The notes beneath the pieces were generated by a model. The model ran no database searches, was not told the origin of the DNA, and saw only the letters and a program-made list of their open reading frames with translations. A DNA stretch of 12,049 nt from Candidatus Aenigmatarchaeota archaeon (GTDB taxonomy: Archaea; Aenigmatarchaeota; Aenigmatarchaeia; Aenigmatarchaeales; DAIDAN01), in NCBI GenBank assembly GCA_027310605.1, contig DAIDAN010000015.1:1-12049 (forward strand), written 5' to 3'. Positions 4,768 to 11,228 of this stretch are shown here, in pieces. A program made the translations under genes and the position numbers. Numbering within the stretch: position 1 is the first letter of the stretch; each line of letters starts with the position of its first letter.

Positions 4768-5196
4768 ATGAAAAAAGGCATTTCCGCAATCATCGCAACC
4801 ATAATTCTTCTGATGATAACCGTCGCGCTTGTCGGCTTGTTGTGGAGCTTCTCGAGCGGACTGTTCGGCTCGATAAGCGCGAGCGCGGGCAGCCAGGCTA
4901 ACGCGGCAATCACGAGGGCTGGAACTGAATTCACGATAATAAACGCGAGAAACACCACGCTCACAGCGATAAATGTCACGGTCAGGAATTCCGGAACGCA
5001 GAACATCGACTTGGACACGCTCGCGGCTTTCGTGGACAACAGCGCGGCATCCGACACCGCGTCCGGCAGGCTCGCGCCGGGAAGCACTTCAAACTTCAAT
5101 GTCACTTCCTCTTTCAGGCTGTCGCAATGCGGGAACCACACACTCAGGCTTTCCGTTTCTTACGCGTCGGACGCATACTATACGGTGCAATGCTGA
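4768..5196 (+). CDS. Archaeal type IV pilin (class III signal peptide)
   Basis: A 142-residue protein. It begins MKKGISAIIATIILLMITVA, the hallmark of archaeal prepilins: a short basic leader, KKG-IS cleavage site for an archaeal prepilin peptidase, then a hydrophobic helix of about 20 residues (6-25) that forms the filament core. The mature domain (about 27-142) is rich in beta-forming residues, has several N-x-S/T sequons (Asn62, 69, 111, 123) suitable for N-glycosylation, and ends with Cys121 and Cys142, a possible disulfide. ATG4768 is chosen because it gives the ideal signal and has GGTG (4759-4762) upstream; an in-frame TTG at 4735 would spoil the signal. It is the best candidate for the major pilin of this cluster. 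Prepilin peptidase is not in the window. Confidence 0.88.
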   Translation: MKKGISAIIATIILLMITVALVGLLWSFSSGLFGSISASAGSQANAAITRAGTEFTIINARNTTLTAINVTVRNSGTQNIDLDTLAAFVDNSAASDTASGRLAPGSTSNFNVTSSFRLSQCGNHTLRLSVSYASDAYYTVQC

Positions 5197-5229
5197 TTCG
5201 AACTATGGAATGAATTTGCGAAACGCTTT

Positions 5230-5239
5230 AACGGCCGTT
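5230..5239 (+). repeat. AACGGCCGTT palindromic element
   Basis: AACGGCCGTT in a CTTT-AACGGCCGTT-ATATGC setting between two pilin genes. Related copies lie at 2524-2540 (minus), 8311-8322 and 11121-11135. Confidence 0.5.
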
Positions 5240-5310
5240 ATATGCTGCAGTTCAATCCGTATTGGCAGCCGTTCTTGTTTTAGAATTGGTGCGCAATGAT
5301 GTGCGGAATT

Positions 5311-5318
5311 ATTATAAG
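5311..5318 (+). promoter_or_regulatory. Promoter of pilin-like gene 2
   Basis: ATTATAAG is centred 26 bases before ATG5340, predicting a leaderless transcript. A tempting AAGGAGG at 5317-5323 is 16 bases from the start and would lie upstream of the transcript. Confidence 0.6.
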
Positions 5319-5349
5319 GAGGCTGATGCAAAAAAAAATATGCGCGGCA
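5312..5349 (+). repeat. Duplicated promoter and start region, copy 1
   Basis: TTATAAGGAGGCTGATGC, an A run, then ATATGCGCGGCA. Copy 2 is at 6018-6055; 35 of 38 positions agree by eye. Each copy carries the TATA box and the ATG-CGC-GGC start of a pilin-like gene. Confidence 0.8.
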
Positions 5350-5933
5350 ATAAAAAAAGATTTTTCAGGCTCAACTTTCCCCCTGCGGTTCGGAAAGCGC
5401 AGACCGAAGCGATGAGCATGACGCTGTTTCTCCTGATAGCGGTAATCCTGCTCTTCTCGGTTTTTTTCTGGGGGAACTCCGTGATAGGCGGCAACTCCGA
5501 CGAGGCGCGCCTTTTTTCCGCGGAGCGGTTCATGCGCAGCCTTGACGAAAAAATAAGGGACGTCGCCAGGAACGGCGGGAGCGATGCCCTGCCGCTTCCT
5601 GCTTCTGCGAATATCAGGATGGGGGATAACAACTCCATCGAGTACATCCTCCAGAACAACGCCAATGTGCCCGCGTCCTGGGTATATGTTTCGGGGGACG
5701 AAGCCGCGGAAGCTGGGCCGGACGGGTTCGAATCCGTTATACGGGAGGAGAAGGAGGACGGCGGAATAATGATGCAGCTTTATTACAGGAACAGGACAGG
5801 CTCGCAAACATTCCTCATACAGCCGTTCATGGAATATACGGGCGGCGGAAAGAATATCATAAGGATTGAAGGCAACGGCACCTCATTTTACGGCAGTTTT
5901 GCAATCAACCGCGTCAGGCTTTCCATCGGATGA
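5340..5933 (+). CDS. Pilin-like membrane-anchored protein 2
   Basis: A 197-residue protein with a basic N-terminus (MRGNKKRFFRLNFPPAVRKA) and one hydrophobic helix at about 25-45 (AMSMTLFLLIAVILLFSVFFWG), then a soluble mature domain with mixed beta-rich sequence and Gly-rich turns (GGSDALPLPASANIRMGDNN; EYTGGGKNIIRIEGNGTSFY). R-K-A-Q just before the helix resembles the K-A-Q start of many archaeal pilin-like proteins. A minor pilin or pseudopilin is the likely role. ATG5340 is chosen because it is 26 bases from the TATA box and because the next gene has the same start context. No cysteine is present, unlike the other pilin-like proteins here. Confidence 0.65.
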   Translation: MRGNKKRFFRLNFPPAVRKAQTEAMSMTLFLLIAVILLFSVFFWGNSVIGGNSDEARLFSAERFMRSLDEKIRDVARNGGSDALPLPASANIRMGDNNSIEYILQNNANVPASWVYVSGDEAAEAGPDGFESVIREEKEDGGIMMQLYYRNRTGSQTFLIQPFMEYTGGGKNIIRIEGNGTSFYGSFAINRVRLSIG

Positions 5934-6016
5934 GGACACGGAACGGGTATGTGAAATTTTTTCGTGGTTTTTTCTGAAAATGATTTTTGGCTTGATATTT
6001 GCAATCACCGCAAATT

Positions 6017-6024
6017 TTTATAAG
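6017..6024 (+). promoter_or_regulatory. Promoter of pilin-like gene 3
   Basis: TTTATAAG is centred 26 bases before ATG6046, again predicting a leaderless transcript. Confidence 0.6.
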
Positions 6025-6055
6025 CAGGCTGATGCAAAAATGAATATGCGCGGCA
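6018..6055 (+). repeat. Duplicated promoter and start region, copy 2
   Basis: TTATAAGCAGGCTGATGC, AAAAATGA, then ATATGCGCGGCA, matching 5312-5349 at 35 of 38 positions by eye. In this copy an ATG at 6032 is followed at once by a stop, so the potential upstream start is dead. Confidence 0.8.
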
Positions 6056-6492
6056 GGAAAAAAATGAAATATCGGAAAGGGCAGTACATAACCCTTGAGA
6101 ATGTGTTCTTCTTTGCGATAGGTATAGCCCTGGTAATAAGCGTGTACGCCGCGTTTTCAGGCATATCGCAGAGCATAAGCTCCGCCGCGCTTCAGGACCA
6201 GCTCTGGAAGGAAGGCGGGCAAATCCGCTCGGGCGTTGCAAAAGTTTTCTTGGCGGGAAACTCAACCAATTCCACGGTAAGCCTTTCTATGAATGTGCCT
6301 CTTACGCTTTCCGGCTGCACCTATAAGATAACTGTTGACGGCGGAAATCTCGTGGTGAGCTGCGCGGGCGTCGCCGCATCAGGGGCGTTGGATTTATATG
6401 GAATCGAGACCAAAGTCAGGAACGGCGCTGCGTACAGCAGCTCGGGAAAAATAAATATTATGTATTCGGGCGGAAGCATACTGGTAAGCTGA
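6046..6492 (+). CDS. Pilin-like membrane-anchored protein 3
   Basis: A 148-residue protein: basic N-terminus MRGRKKMKYRKGQYITLENV, a hydrophobic helix at about 18-36 (ENVFFFAIGIALVISVYAAF), then a Ser/Gly/Asn-rich beta domain. K-G-Q directly before the helix, and a Glu shortly inside it, recall the Glu at position 5 of mature type IV pilins. Cys91 and Cys106 could form a disulfide. The first residues MRG-K-K match those of pilin-like protein 2, and both genes share the duplicated promoter region. Alternative ATG codons are at 6040 and 6064; 6046 best fits the TATA spacing. The ATPase gene follows 19 bases later, so the two are probably co-transcribed. A minor pilin role is likely. Confidence 0.65.
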   Translation: MRGRKKMKYRKGQYITLENVFFFAIGIALVISVYAAFSGISQSISSAALQDQLWKEGGQIRSGVAKVFLAGNSTNSTVSLSMNVPLTLSGCTYKITVDGGNLVVSCAGVAASGALDLYGIETKVRNGAAYSSSGKINIMYSGGSILVS

Positions 6493-6511
6493 CTTATGAT
6501 GCGGTGATTTT

Positions 6512-8281
6512 TTGGGAAAACTGAAATTAAGATACAGGAAAGGGAAGGGTCTGAACCTCTATAAGGTTTTCAACGCTTCCGTGAAAGGCTACAAGCGCGC
6601 AAAAGAAATGGAGAGGAAAAAAAACCCGGAAATCTTGTCGTCAGGCGATATTGTAAAAATTCTCAGAGGGGCTGGAATTGAGAATGAAAAACCGGAAGAG
6701 CGGAAAACCGAAGATGTAAAAGGCATAGAAATAACGGCTTCCGAGGAAAGGAGGGCGAAAAAAACCGAGGAGGGGCAGCAGAAGATAAGCGTGACATATC
6801 CGCTCATCCCGAGCCATCCGCTGCCTGGGCAGGAGGTGTTCGCGTCTGCATCCATAAGATGGTCGCCGCGCGAGTCCGCGCTCGTCTATCTCGTTTCCGA
6901 ACCCCCGCTCTCCGAGAAGGAGAAGATTCTTCTGGAGCAAATAAAGGCCTCGCTTATAGAGAAGCTCGATGTGGATTTCACGAAACTCAGGCGGGGCGAG
7001 GCAAAGGAATATTTGGAGAGGCAGTTCAGCGAGACCGTGTCGCTGATGTCGGGCGAGCTTCCGCAGGAAAAGCGCAGGCACCTTCTTTATTATGTGGAGC
7101 GGGATTTCATCGGGCTCGGCAAGATTGAGCCGCTCATGCATGACCCGAACATAGAGGACATAAGCTGCGACGGCGTGCGCATACCGATATTCATCTACCA
7201 CAGGAACGGGCGCATAGGCACGGTCCGCACGAACATCTCGTACAGCTCGCCCGAGGAGATAGACTCCTTCCTGAACAAGCTCGCGCAACGCAGCGGAAAA
7301 ACCATCTCAGTGGCTGAGCCGCTTCTCGACTCCTCCCTGCCCGACGGCTCGCGAATACAGCTGACCTTGGGGACAGACATAGCAAAGCGCGGCAGCAACT
7401 TCACGATTCGCAAATTCACTGACATTCCGCTCAGCCCTGTTGACATGATGAAGTTCGGCACCGTAGACCCGAAGATTCTTTCATATCTCTGGCTGATTAC
7501 CGAGCACGGCAAGTCCACGCTCATAGGCGGCGGCACAGCCACGGGAAAGACCACGCTGCTCAACGCACTCTCGCTCTTCATCAAGCCGGAGCTGAAAATC
7601 GTGACAATAGAAGATACAGCGGAGCTCAGGCTGCCCCATTCCCACTGGGTGCCGCAGGTTGCGAGGCAGCCGATGGCGGAATTGGGAGGAAGGAAGATCG
7701 GCGAGGTTGACATGTTCGACCTTCTCCGCGAATCATTGAGGCAGAGGCCTGATTTCATAATAGTCGGCGAGGTGCGCGGCAAGGAGGCTTATGTCCTGTT
7801 CCAGCAAATCGCTACCGGGCACGCGGGCATGGCTACCATCCATGCCGACACCATGGAAAAGCTCGTTGACAGGCTTACCACGCCGCCCATAGAGCTGCCG
7901 CCGAGCCTCCTCGAAAATCTGGATGTGATAATATTCCTGGTCAGGATAAAAGTCGGCAACAAGTATGTGCGCAGGGCTTCCGCGATTTTCGAAGTCACAG
8001 GCTTTGACAGGGAAAGGAACGCGCCCCTGACAAACATGATTTTCAAATGGGACCCTGTGGCCGACAGGTTCGAGACCGCAAACCCCAGCATACTCCTGAA
8101 AAAGATTTCAGATGCTTCCGGCGCGAGCGAGACCTCGGTGCAGAAGGACATAGGCAGGAGGATAAAAGTGATGAACTGGCTGCTTGAAAAGGACTACAGC
8201 GACTACAGGATATTCGCGAAGGTCATGAAGCTTTACTACACGGAGCAGGACAGGCTCTTCGAGATGATTGAAAAGGGATAA
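6512..8281 (+). CDS. Type II/IV secretion ATPase (archaeal TadA/PilB/FlaI family)
   Basis: A 589-residue motor ATPase for pilus assembly, acting at the cytoplasmic face of the membrane. The N-terminal 100 residues are basic and low-complexity. The N-terminal domain covers about 110-300 (GLGKIEPLMHDPNIEDISCDG at 201-221 is a family landmark). The catalytic domain shows Walker A GTATGKTT (341-348), the Asp box IEDTAELRLPH (366-376), Walker B with RPDFIIVGEVRG (412-423) and the His box GHAGMATIHAD (436-446); all key residues are intact. The TTG start at 6512 is supported by a very good GGTGAT (6503-6508) just upstream; a start at the later ATG would remove only part of the basic tail. Absence of an arlH-like partner in the window points to a pilus rather than an archaellum. 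Confidence 0.93.
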   Translation: MGKLKLRYRKGKGLNLYKVFNASVKGYKRAKEMERKKNPEILSSGDIVKILRGAGIENEKPEERKTEDVKGIEITASEERRAKKTEEGQQKISVTYPLIPSHPLPGQEVFASASIRWSPRESALVYLVSEPPLSEKEKILLEQIKASLIEKLDVDFTKLRRGEAKEYLERQFSETVSLMSGELPQEKRRHLLYYVERDFIGLGKIEPLMHDPNIEDISCDGVRIPIFIYHRNGRIGTVRTNISYSSPEEIDSFLNKLAQRSGKTISVAEPLLDSSLPDGSRIQLTLGTDIAKRGSNFTIRKFTDIPLSPVDMMKFGTVDPKILSYLWLITEHGKSTLIGGGTATGKTTLLNALSLFIKPELKIVTIEDTAELRLPHSHWVPQVARQPMAELGGRKIGEVDMFDLLRESLRQRPDFIIVGEVRGKEAYVLFQQIATGHAGMATIHADTMEKLVDRLTTPPIELPPSLLENLDVIIFLVRIKVGNKYVRRASAIFEVTGFDRERNAPLTNMIFKWDPVADRFETANPSILLKKISDASGASETSVQKDIGRRIKVMNWLLEKDYSDYRIFAKVMKLYYTEQDRLFEMIEKG

Positions 8282-8322
8282 AAAATATTATGGCTTGAAC
8301 TAACAAAATCAGAACGGCTGTT

Positions 8323-8421
8323 CATTACGATTCATATTCGAAATTAGGAACGGATATGGAAGCCAAAAAGTAGGCGAAGCCCGCTTCCAGCGGAGCAGCG
8401 TTCCTGTAATGATTCGTAATG
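8323..8421. repeat. Large imperfect inverted repeat
   Basis: Nested arms: CATTACGATTCAT (8323-8335) with ATGATTCGTAATG (8409-8421), 12 of 13 pairing; AGGAACG (8346-8352) with CGTTCCT (8399-8405); GGAAGC (8358-8363) with GCTTCC (8383-8388). RNA or single-stranded DNA from this stretch would form a long hairpin about 99 bases in total. Confidence 0.7.
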
Positions 8422-8465
8422 CGGCGAAACTGAAAAATCATTCCGTATTGAAACAAAGCCATCGT

Positions 8466-8486
8466 ATCTGATTTTTAATTTTTTTT
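8466..8486 (+). terminator. T-rich tract, probable terminator
   Basis: CTGATTTTTAATTTTTTTT lies within the loop of the 8446-8496 inverted repeat. Archaeal transcription commonly ends at such T runs, so this likely ends the ATPase transcript. Confidence 0.4.
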
Positions 8487-8623
8487 GGTTTCAATATGGT
8501 TTTCAGATTAAATCATTAACAAAATAAAAACCATAACACGCGAAAACGCAAATGACGACAAGAATTACAAAAGCCGTTGAGTGAAATCGAAAACAAATTC
8601 ATTGATATTGTAAAAACCGAGTG

Positions 8624-9499
8624 ATGAAATTGTGGGATACTCTCAAGAGTCTTTCGTTCAGGCTGTTCGGAAAGTCGCTGGAGCCGTACGCGGAATACTT
8701 CGGCAGCATCAAGTCTGACATCGAGATGTCGGGACTGCGCCTCAGCCTCGTTGAATATGTGTACATAATGTTTTTCGTTTCCTTTCTCATTTTCATAACG
8801 GAATTTCCGCTTCTTTCATTCATGCTCGGCTTCTTCACCGCGGTGCCGATGGCGTTCTTCCTGTCGCTCACGCTGGCGCTCTTCATGTCAATGCTCACCT
8901 TCTTCATCTTCTATTCCTATCCCGCCCTGATTTCTGGGGCGAGGAAAAAAAACATAGACGGGGCGCTGCCCTTTGCCACGACATATCTCGCCACCATAGC
9001 GGGAAGCAGGGCGCCGCCGATAACCATGTTCCGCGTGCTCTCCCAGTTCAGGGAATACGGCGAGGTCGCGAAGGAGGCGAAGAAGATATACACGGATGTC
9101 TCCGTGTTCGGGATGGACCTGCAGGAGGCGATGAGGAAGACTGCGGGAAGGACCCCGTCCGCGCAGCTGAAGGAATTGCTTTGGGGGATGACAAATGTCA
9201 TCCAGACCGGCGGCGAGATGTCCCTGTTCCTGAGGGAAAAGTCGAAGGGCTTCATGCAGGAGTACAGGAGGAGCCTCGAGCAGTTCTCGCAGAGGATATC
9301 CCTGCTCATAGAGGTCTACCTCACGCTGATAATCGTGGGCTCGATTTTTTTCGTGATACTCAGCGCGATAATGTCCATCTTCAGCAGCGGAATTGGGCTT
9401 CTGCTCTCGTTCCTGCAGTTCCTCATAATTTTTTTGGTTATGCCTGTTGTCTCGGTGGTCTTCATAATAATTATAAAGTCGGTTTCGCCCTCCATGTGA
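8624..9499 (+). CDS. Pilus platform protein, TadC/ArlJ-half type (first)
   Basis: A 291-residue integral membrane protein with the type II secretion F domain. Membrane segments are visible at about 44-68, 70-100 (two closely spaced), 228-255 and 258-285. The cytoplasmic domain between them begins DGALPFATTYLATIAGSRAP and contains FGMDLQEAMRKTAGRTPSAQLKELLWGM and IQTGGEMSLFLREKS, the characteristic helices and the G-G loop of TadC/ArlJ proteins. The protein would anchor the ATPase and couple its motion to pilin extraction. Archaeal ArlJ is usually about 550 residues with two such domains; here each half seems to be a separate gene. ATG8624 overlaps an in-frame GTG at 8621 (GTGATG); either may be used. 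Confidence 0.85.
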   Translation: MKLWDTLKSLSFRLFGKSLEPYAEYFGSIKSDIEMSGLRLSLVEYVYIMFFVSFLIFITEFPLLSFMLGFFTAVPMAFFLSLTLALFMSMLTFFIFYSYPALISGARKKNIDGALPFATTYLATIAGSRAPPITMFRVLSQFREYGEVAKEAKKIYTDVSVFGMDLQEAMRKTAGRTPSAQLKELLWGMTNVIQTGGEMSLFLREKSKGFMQEYRRSLEQFSQRISLLIEVYLTLIIVGSIFFVILSAIMSIFSSGIGLLLSFLQFLIIFLVMPVVSVVFIIIIKSVSPSM

Positions 9500-9524
9500 A
9501 AATCGATAATGCTGAAAAAAAGTG

Positions 9525-9613
9525 TGACTTGAAATCATTACAACTTGAATTGGATACGCTGGTACGATTTTAAAAATAAAAAGTTTAACCAGCGCCCTGC
9601 AAACCAAATGATG
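9525..9613 (+). repeat. Intergenic repeat, copy 2
   Basis: TGACTTGAAATCATTACAAC, then TTGAATTGGATACGCTGG, TACGATTTTAAAAA and CAGCGCCCTGCAAACCAAAT, the same block order as 3998-4089. The AT-rich part (9567-9588) probably includes the promoter for the following gene. Confidence 0.55.
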
Positions 9614-10594
9614 CTTCAGGTGATAAAAATCAAAAAACCGAAAACAGCTGCCGGGAAAAACTTTTTTTCCGACCCCGTGCGCCTCCCTCCGATAGCCGCA
9701 GTCATCATCCTCGCGGCTGGAATAATTTTTTTCCGCGGCGATGTCGGGCTGCTCGGGAACTTCGTCATAATATCGATGCTGGTCGGCGTCGTTCCCTATC
9801 TCGCGGCCGCGTACCTGAAACACGAGAGAATCAGGCTCGCGGAAGAGCAGTTTCCTGTATTCATGAGGGACTTGGCGGAGGCGCAGAAGGCGGGCTCGAA
9901 CCTGCCTGATGCTTTGAGGAATGCGTCAAAAACCGACTACGGCAGGCTTTCCGCAGAGATAAAGAAGGTGAGCGACCAGCTTTCCTGGGGAATACCCCTG
10001 CAGGAAGTTCTCGACAGGTTTTCCGCAAGAATGAAAGGCTCGGACATAATCACGAGGTCGGTCAGGATAATAAACGAGGCCTACAGCAGCGGCGGAAACA
10101 TATCCGACACCATGGAGTCGATAGCAACGGATGTGAGCATGATAAGGGAGACAAAAAAAGAGAGGACCGCTGTAATGGCGCAGCACATCACGATGGTGTA
10201 CATCATATATTTCGTCTTCATAGCGATTGTGCTTTCGCTCTCGAACACGCTCATCCCGATGCTCAACCTGAACCTCGGCGTCGCCTCCGGATTATCGCTG
10301 TCGGGCGGGGGCGGATTCAGCGATCCCTGCTCCTCCTGTTCCGCAGGCAACTACATGTGCGTTTCCTGCTCTTCGTTCTCAACGCTTTCCCTGATATTTT
10401 CGCTCGGCACCGGCGCGATAAGCTATTACAGGGCGCTCTTCCTCTCGATGGTGATAGTGCAGGGAATCTTCACGGGGCTTGTCGCGGGGCAGATCGGCTC
10501 AAACTCCGCCGTCGCCGGCGCCAAGCACAGCTTCATCATGACCGCGATCGGGTTCGGCGTGTTCATGATAGTGCTGAGGCTGGGAATCGCCTGA
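9608..10594 (+). CDS. Pilus platform protein, TadC/ArlJ-half type (second), with a Cys-rich loop
   Basis: A 328-residue integral membrane protein. Membrane segments lie at about 28-45, 50-68, 192-215, 275-297 and 307-327. The cytoplasmic F-type domain (about 80-190) contains QFPVFMRDLAEAQKAGSNLP, LSWGIPLQEVLDRFSARM and INEAYSSGGNISDTMESIA, typical of TadC/ArlJ proteins. By topology the loop between the third and fourth segments (about 216-274) faces outward. It is Gly/Ser-rich and contains CSSC-SAGNYM-CVSC (Cys241, 244, 251, 254), a pattern I do not associate with this family. ATG9608 is preferred; the in-frame TTG at 9545 lies inside the intergenic repeat. Together with the previous protein it probably forms a two-part platform, as TadB and TadC do in bacteria. 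Confidence 0.82.
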   Translation: MMLQVIKIKKPKTAAGKNFFSDPVRLPPIAAVIILAAGIIFFRGDVGLLGNFVIISMLVGVVPYLAAAYLKHERIRLAEEQFPVFMRDLAEAQKAGSNLPDALRNASKTDYGRLSAEIKKVSDQLSWGIPLQEVLDRFSARMKGSDIITRSVRIINEAYSSGGNISDTMESIATDVSMIRETKKERTAVMAQHITMVYIIYFVFIAIVLSLSNTLIPMLNLNLGVASGLSLSGGGGFSDPCSSCSAGNYMCVSCSSFSTLSLIFSLGTGAISYYRALFLSMVIVQGIFTGLVAGQIGSNSAVAGAKHSFIMTAIGFGVFMIVLRLGIA

Positions 10595-10633
10595 TGAAAA
10601 AATTTTGATGCATACAAATCAGCGCAAACGAAA

Positions 10634-10667
10634 CCTGTTCGTACAGGACTGCAATCGCATCAGCGTA
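10634..10667 (+). repeat. Hairpin plus AATCGCATCAGCGTA motif, copy 2
   Basis: CCTGT-TCGT-ACAGG (10634-10647) followed by AATCGCATCAGCGTA (10653-10667). The 15-base motif differs at one position from 4690-4704, and both follow a tetraloop hairpin. Confidence 0.45.
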
Positions 10668-10690
10668 AATGAGATTCGAACCGTATTGCA

Positions 10691-10700
10691 ATTTTAAAAA
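10691..10700 (+). promoter_or_regulatory. Promoter of pilin-like gene 4
   Basis: ATTTTAAAAAA is a TATA-like run centred about 20-25 bases before the ATG codons at 10713 and 10719, again suggesting a leaderless transcript. Confidence 0.5.
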
Positions 10701-10712
10701 AATATTCGAGTG

Positions 10713-11096
10713 ATGCAAATGATTAATAAGAAAACTAATTCAAAGAAAGCGCAGTTTTTTATAATCTCCGCGGTCATCGTGGCATCCATACTCCTCATCG
10801 CGAGCCGCAACCTCTCCGACCTGGGGTCGGCTGGCCTTTCGAGCGGCGCGGAGATGGTCGAATTCGGCTATATCGGCATGATAAAGCAAGCGCTTTATAA
10901 CGCCGCCAAGGCTTCCGCCTGCGACAGGATTGGCGAGGACATCTCCGCGACGGAAAATTTTTTATCAACCGAGCTTGCGAAACGGGGCATCGGGCTTTCA
11001 GCAAAGCACCAAATCATTTCCTGCGGCAGCGTGAAGTTCGATTTCAACATCTCCAGCGGGGGATTCTCCAGCTCAACGGAATTCTGGTATCCTTGA
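10713..11096 (+). CDS. Pilin-like membrane-anchored protein 4
   Basis: A 127-residue protein: polar basic start MQMINKKTNSKKAQFFIISA with K-K-A-Q immediately before a hydrophobic helix (about 14-30, FFIISAVIVASILLIAS). K-A-Q before the helix is common in archaeal pilin-like proteins. The mature part is helical at first (GYIGMIKQALYNAAKASA) and then beta-rich, with Cys70 and Cys104 as a possible disulfide pair. It ends STEFWYP. GTG10710 and ATG10719 are alternative starts in frame. A minor pilin or pilus-associated subunit is likely from the signal and its position after the platform genes. Confidence 0.65.
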   Translation: MQMINKKTNSKKAQFFIISAVIVASILLIASRNLSDLGSAGLSSGAEMVEFGYIGMIKQALYNAAKASACDRIGEDISATENFLSTELAKRGIGLSAKHQIISCGSVKFDFNISSGGFSSSTEFWYP

Positions 11097-11120
11097 GCGA
11101 TATTGATTGAGTTCATAATC

Positions 11121-11135
11121 AGAACGGCCGTTAAA
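11121..11135 (+). repeat. AGAACGGCCGTTAAAG element before kae1
   Basis: The palindrome AACGGCCGTT (11123-11132) followed by AAAGATGC. The minus-strand copy at 2524-2540 and the copies at 5230 and 8313 belong to the same family. Confidence 0.5.
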
Positions 11136-11197
11136 GATGCTATTCTGAAAAGCGTTTCTTGTTTCAAGTCAAATCATATCGATTTTCCTGCAAATCG

Positions 11198-11207
11198 TTT
11201 ATTTAAA
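11198..11207 (+). promoter_or_regulatory. Promoter of kae1
   Basis: TTTATTTAAA is a strong archaeal TATA box centred about 26 bases before ATG11229, predicting a leaderless kae1 mRNA. Confidence 0.65.
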
Positions 11208-11228
11208 AGTTGAATGCAATTTTATTTT

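Larger units (their letters stand above)
8282..8620 (+). other. 339-base intergenic region with repeats and hairpins
   Basis: No credible gene. In order it holds an AGAACGGCTGTT element (8311-8322), a large imperfect inverted repeat (8323-8421), a 9-base inverted repeat TATTGAAAC/GTTTCAATA (8446-8454 and 8488-8496) enclosing a T-rich tract (8471-8486), then A-rich sequence up to the next start. The T tract may end transcripts from the ATPase gene. A weak TATA-like AAACAAAT (about 8591-8598) could serve a leaderless start at 8621-8624. Confidence 0.6.

Noticed and set aside
5317..5356. AAGGAGG followed by ATG at 5326, suggesting a short peptide or slippage on the run of nine A into the pilin-like frame.
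   Set aside because: The TATA box at 5311-5318 overlaps the AAGGAGG, so that site would lie upstream of the transcript. The sister copy at 6018 has lost both the good ribosome site and the open frame, which favours a leaderless ATG at 5340.
5669..5750. A tRNA-like T arm (GACGG-GTTCGAAT-CCGTT) with a partly matching acceptor stem inside pilin-like gene 2.
   Set aside because: No D arm or anticodon arm can be drawn at the right distances, the acceptor pairing has a mismatch, and the sequence is well explained as coding DNA (DGFESVI). Even with BHB introns in mind I see no tRNA here.
8888..9823. A 311-codon minus-strand frame opposite the platform genes.
   Set aside because: It is rich in His, Arg and Tyr as expected for a shadow frame, and it lies opposite two clear membrane proteins.
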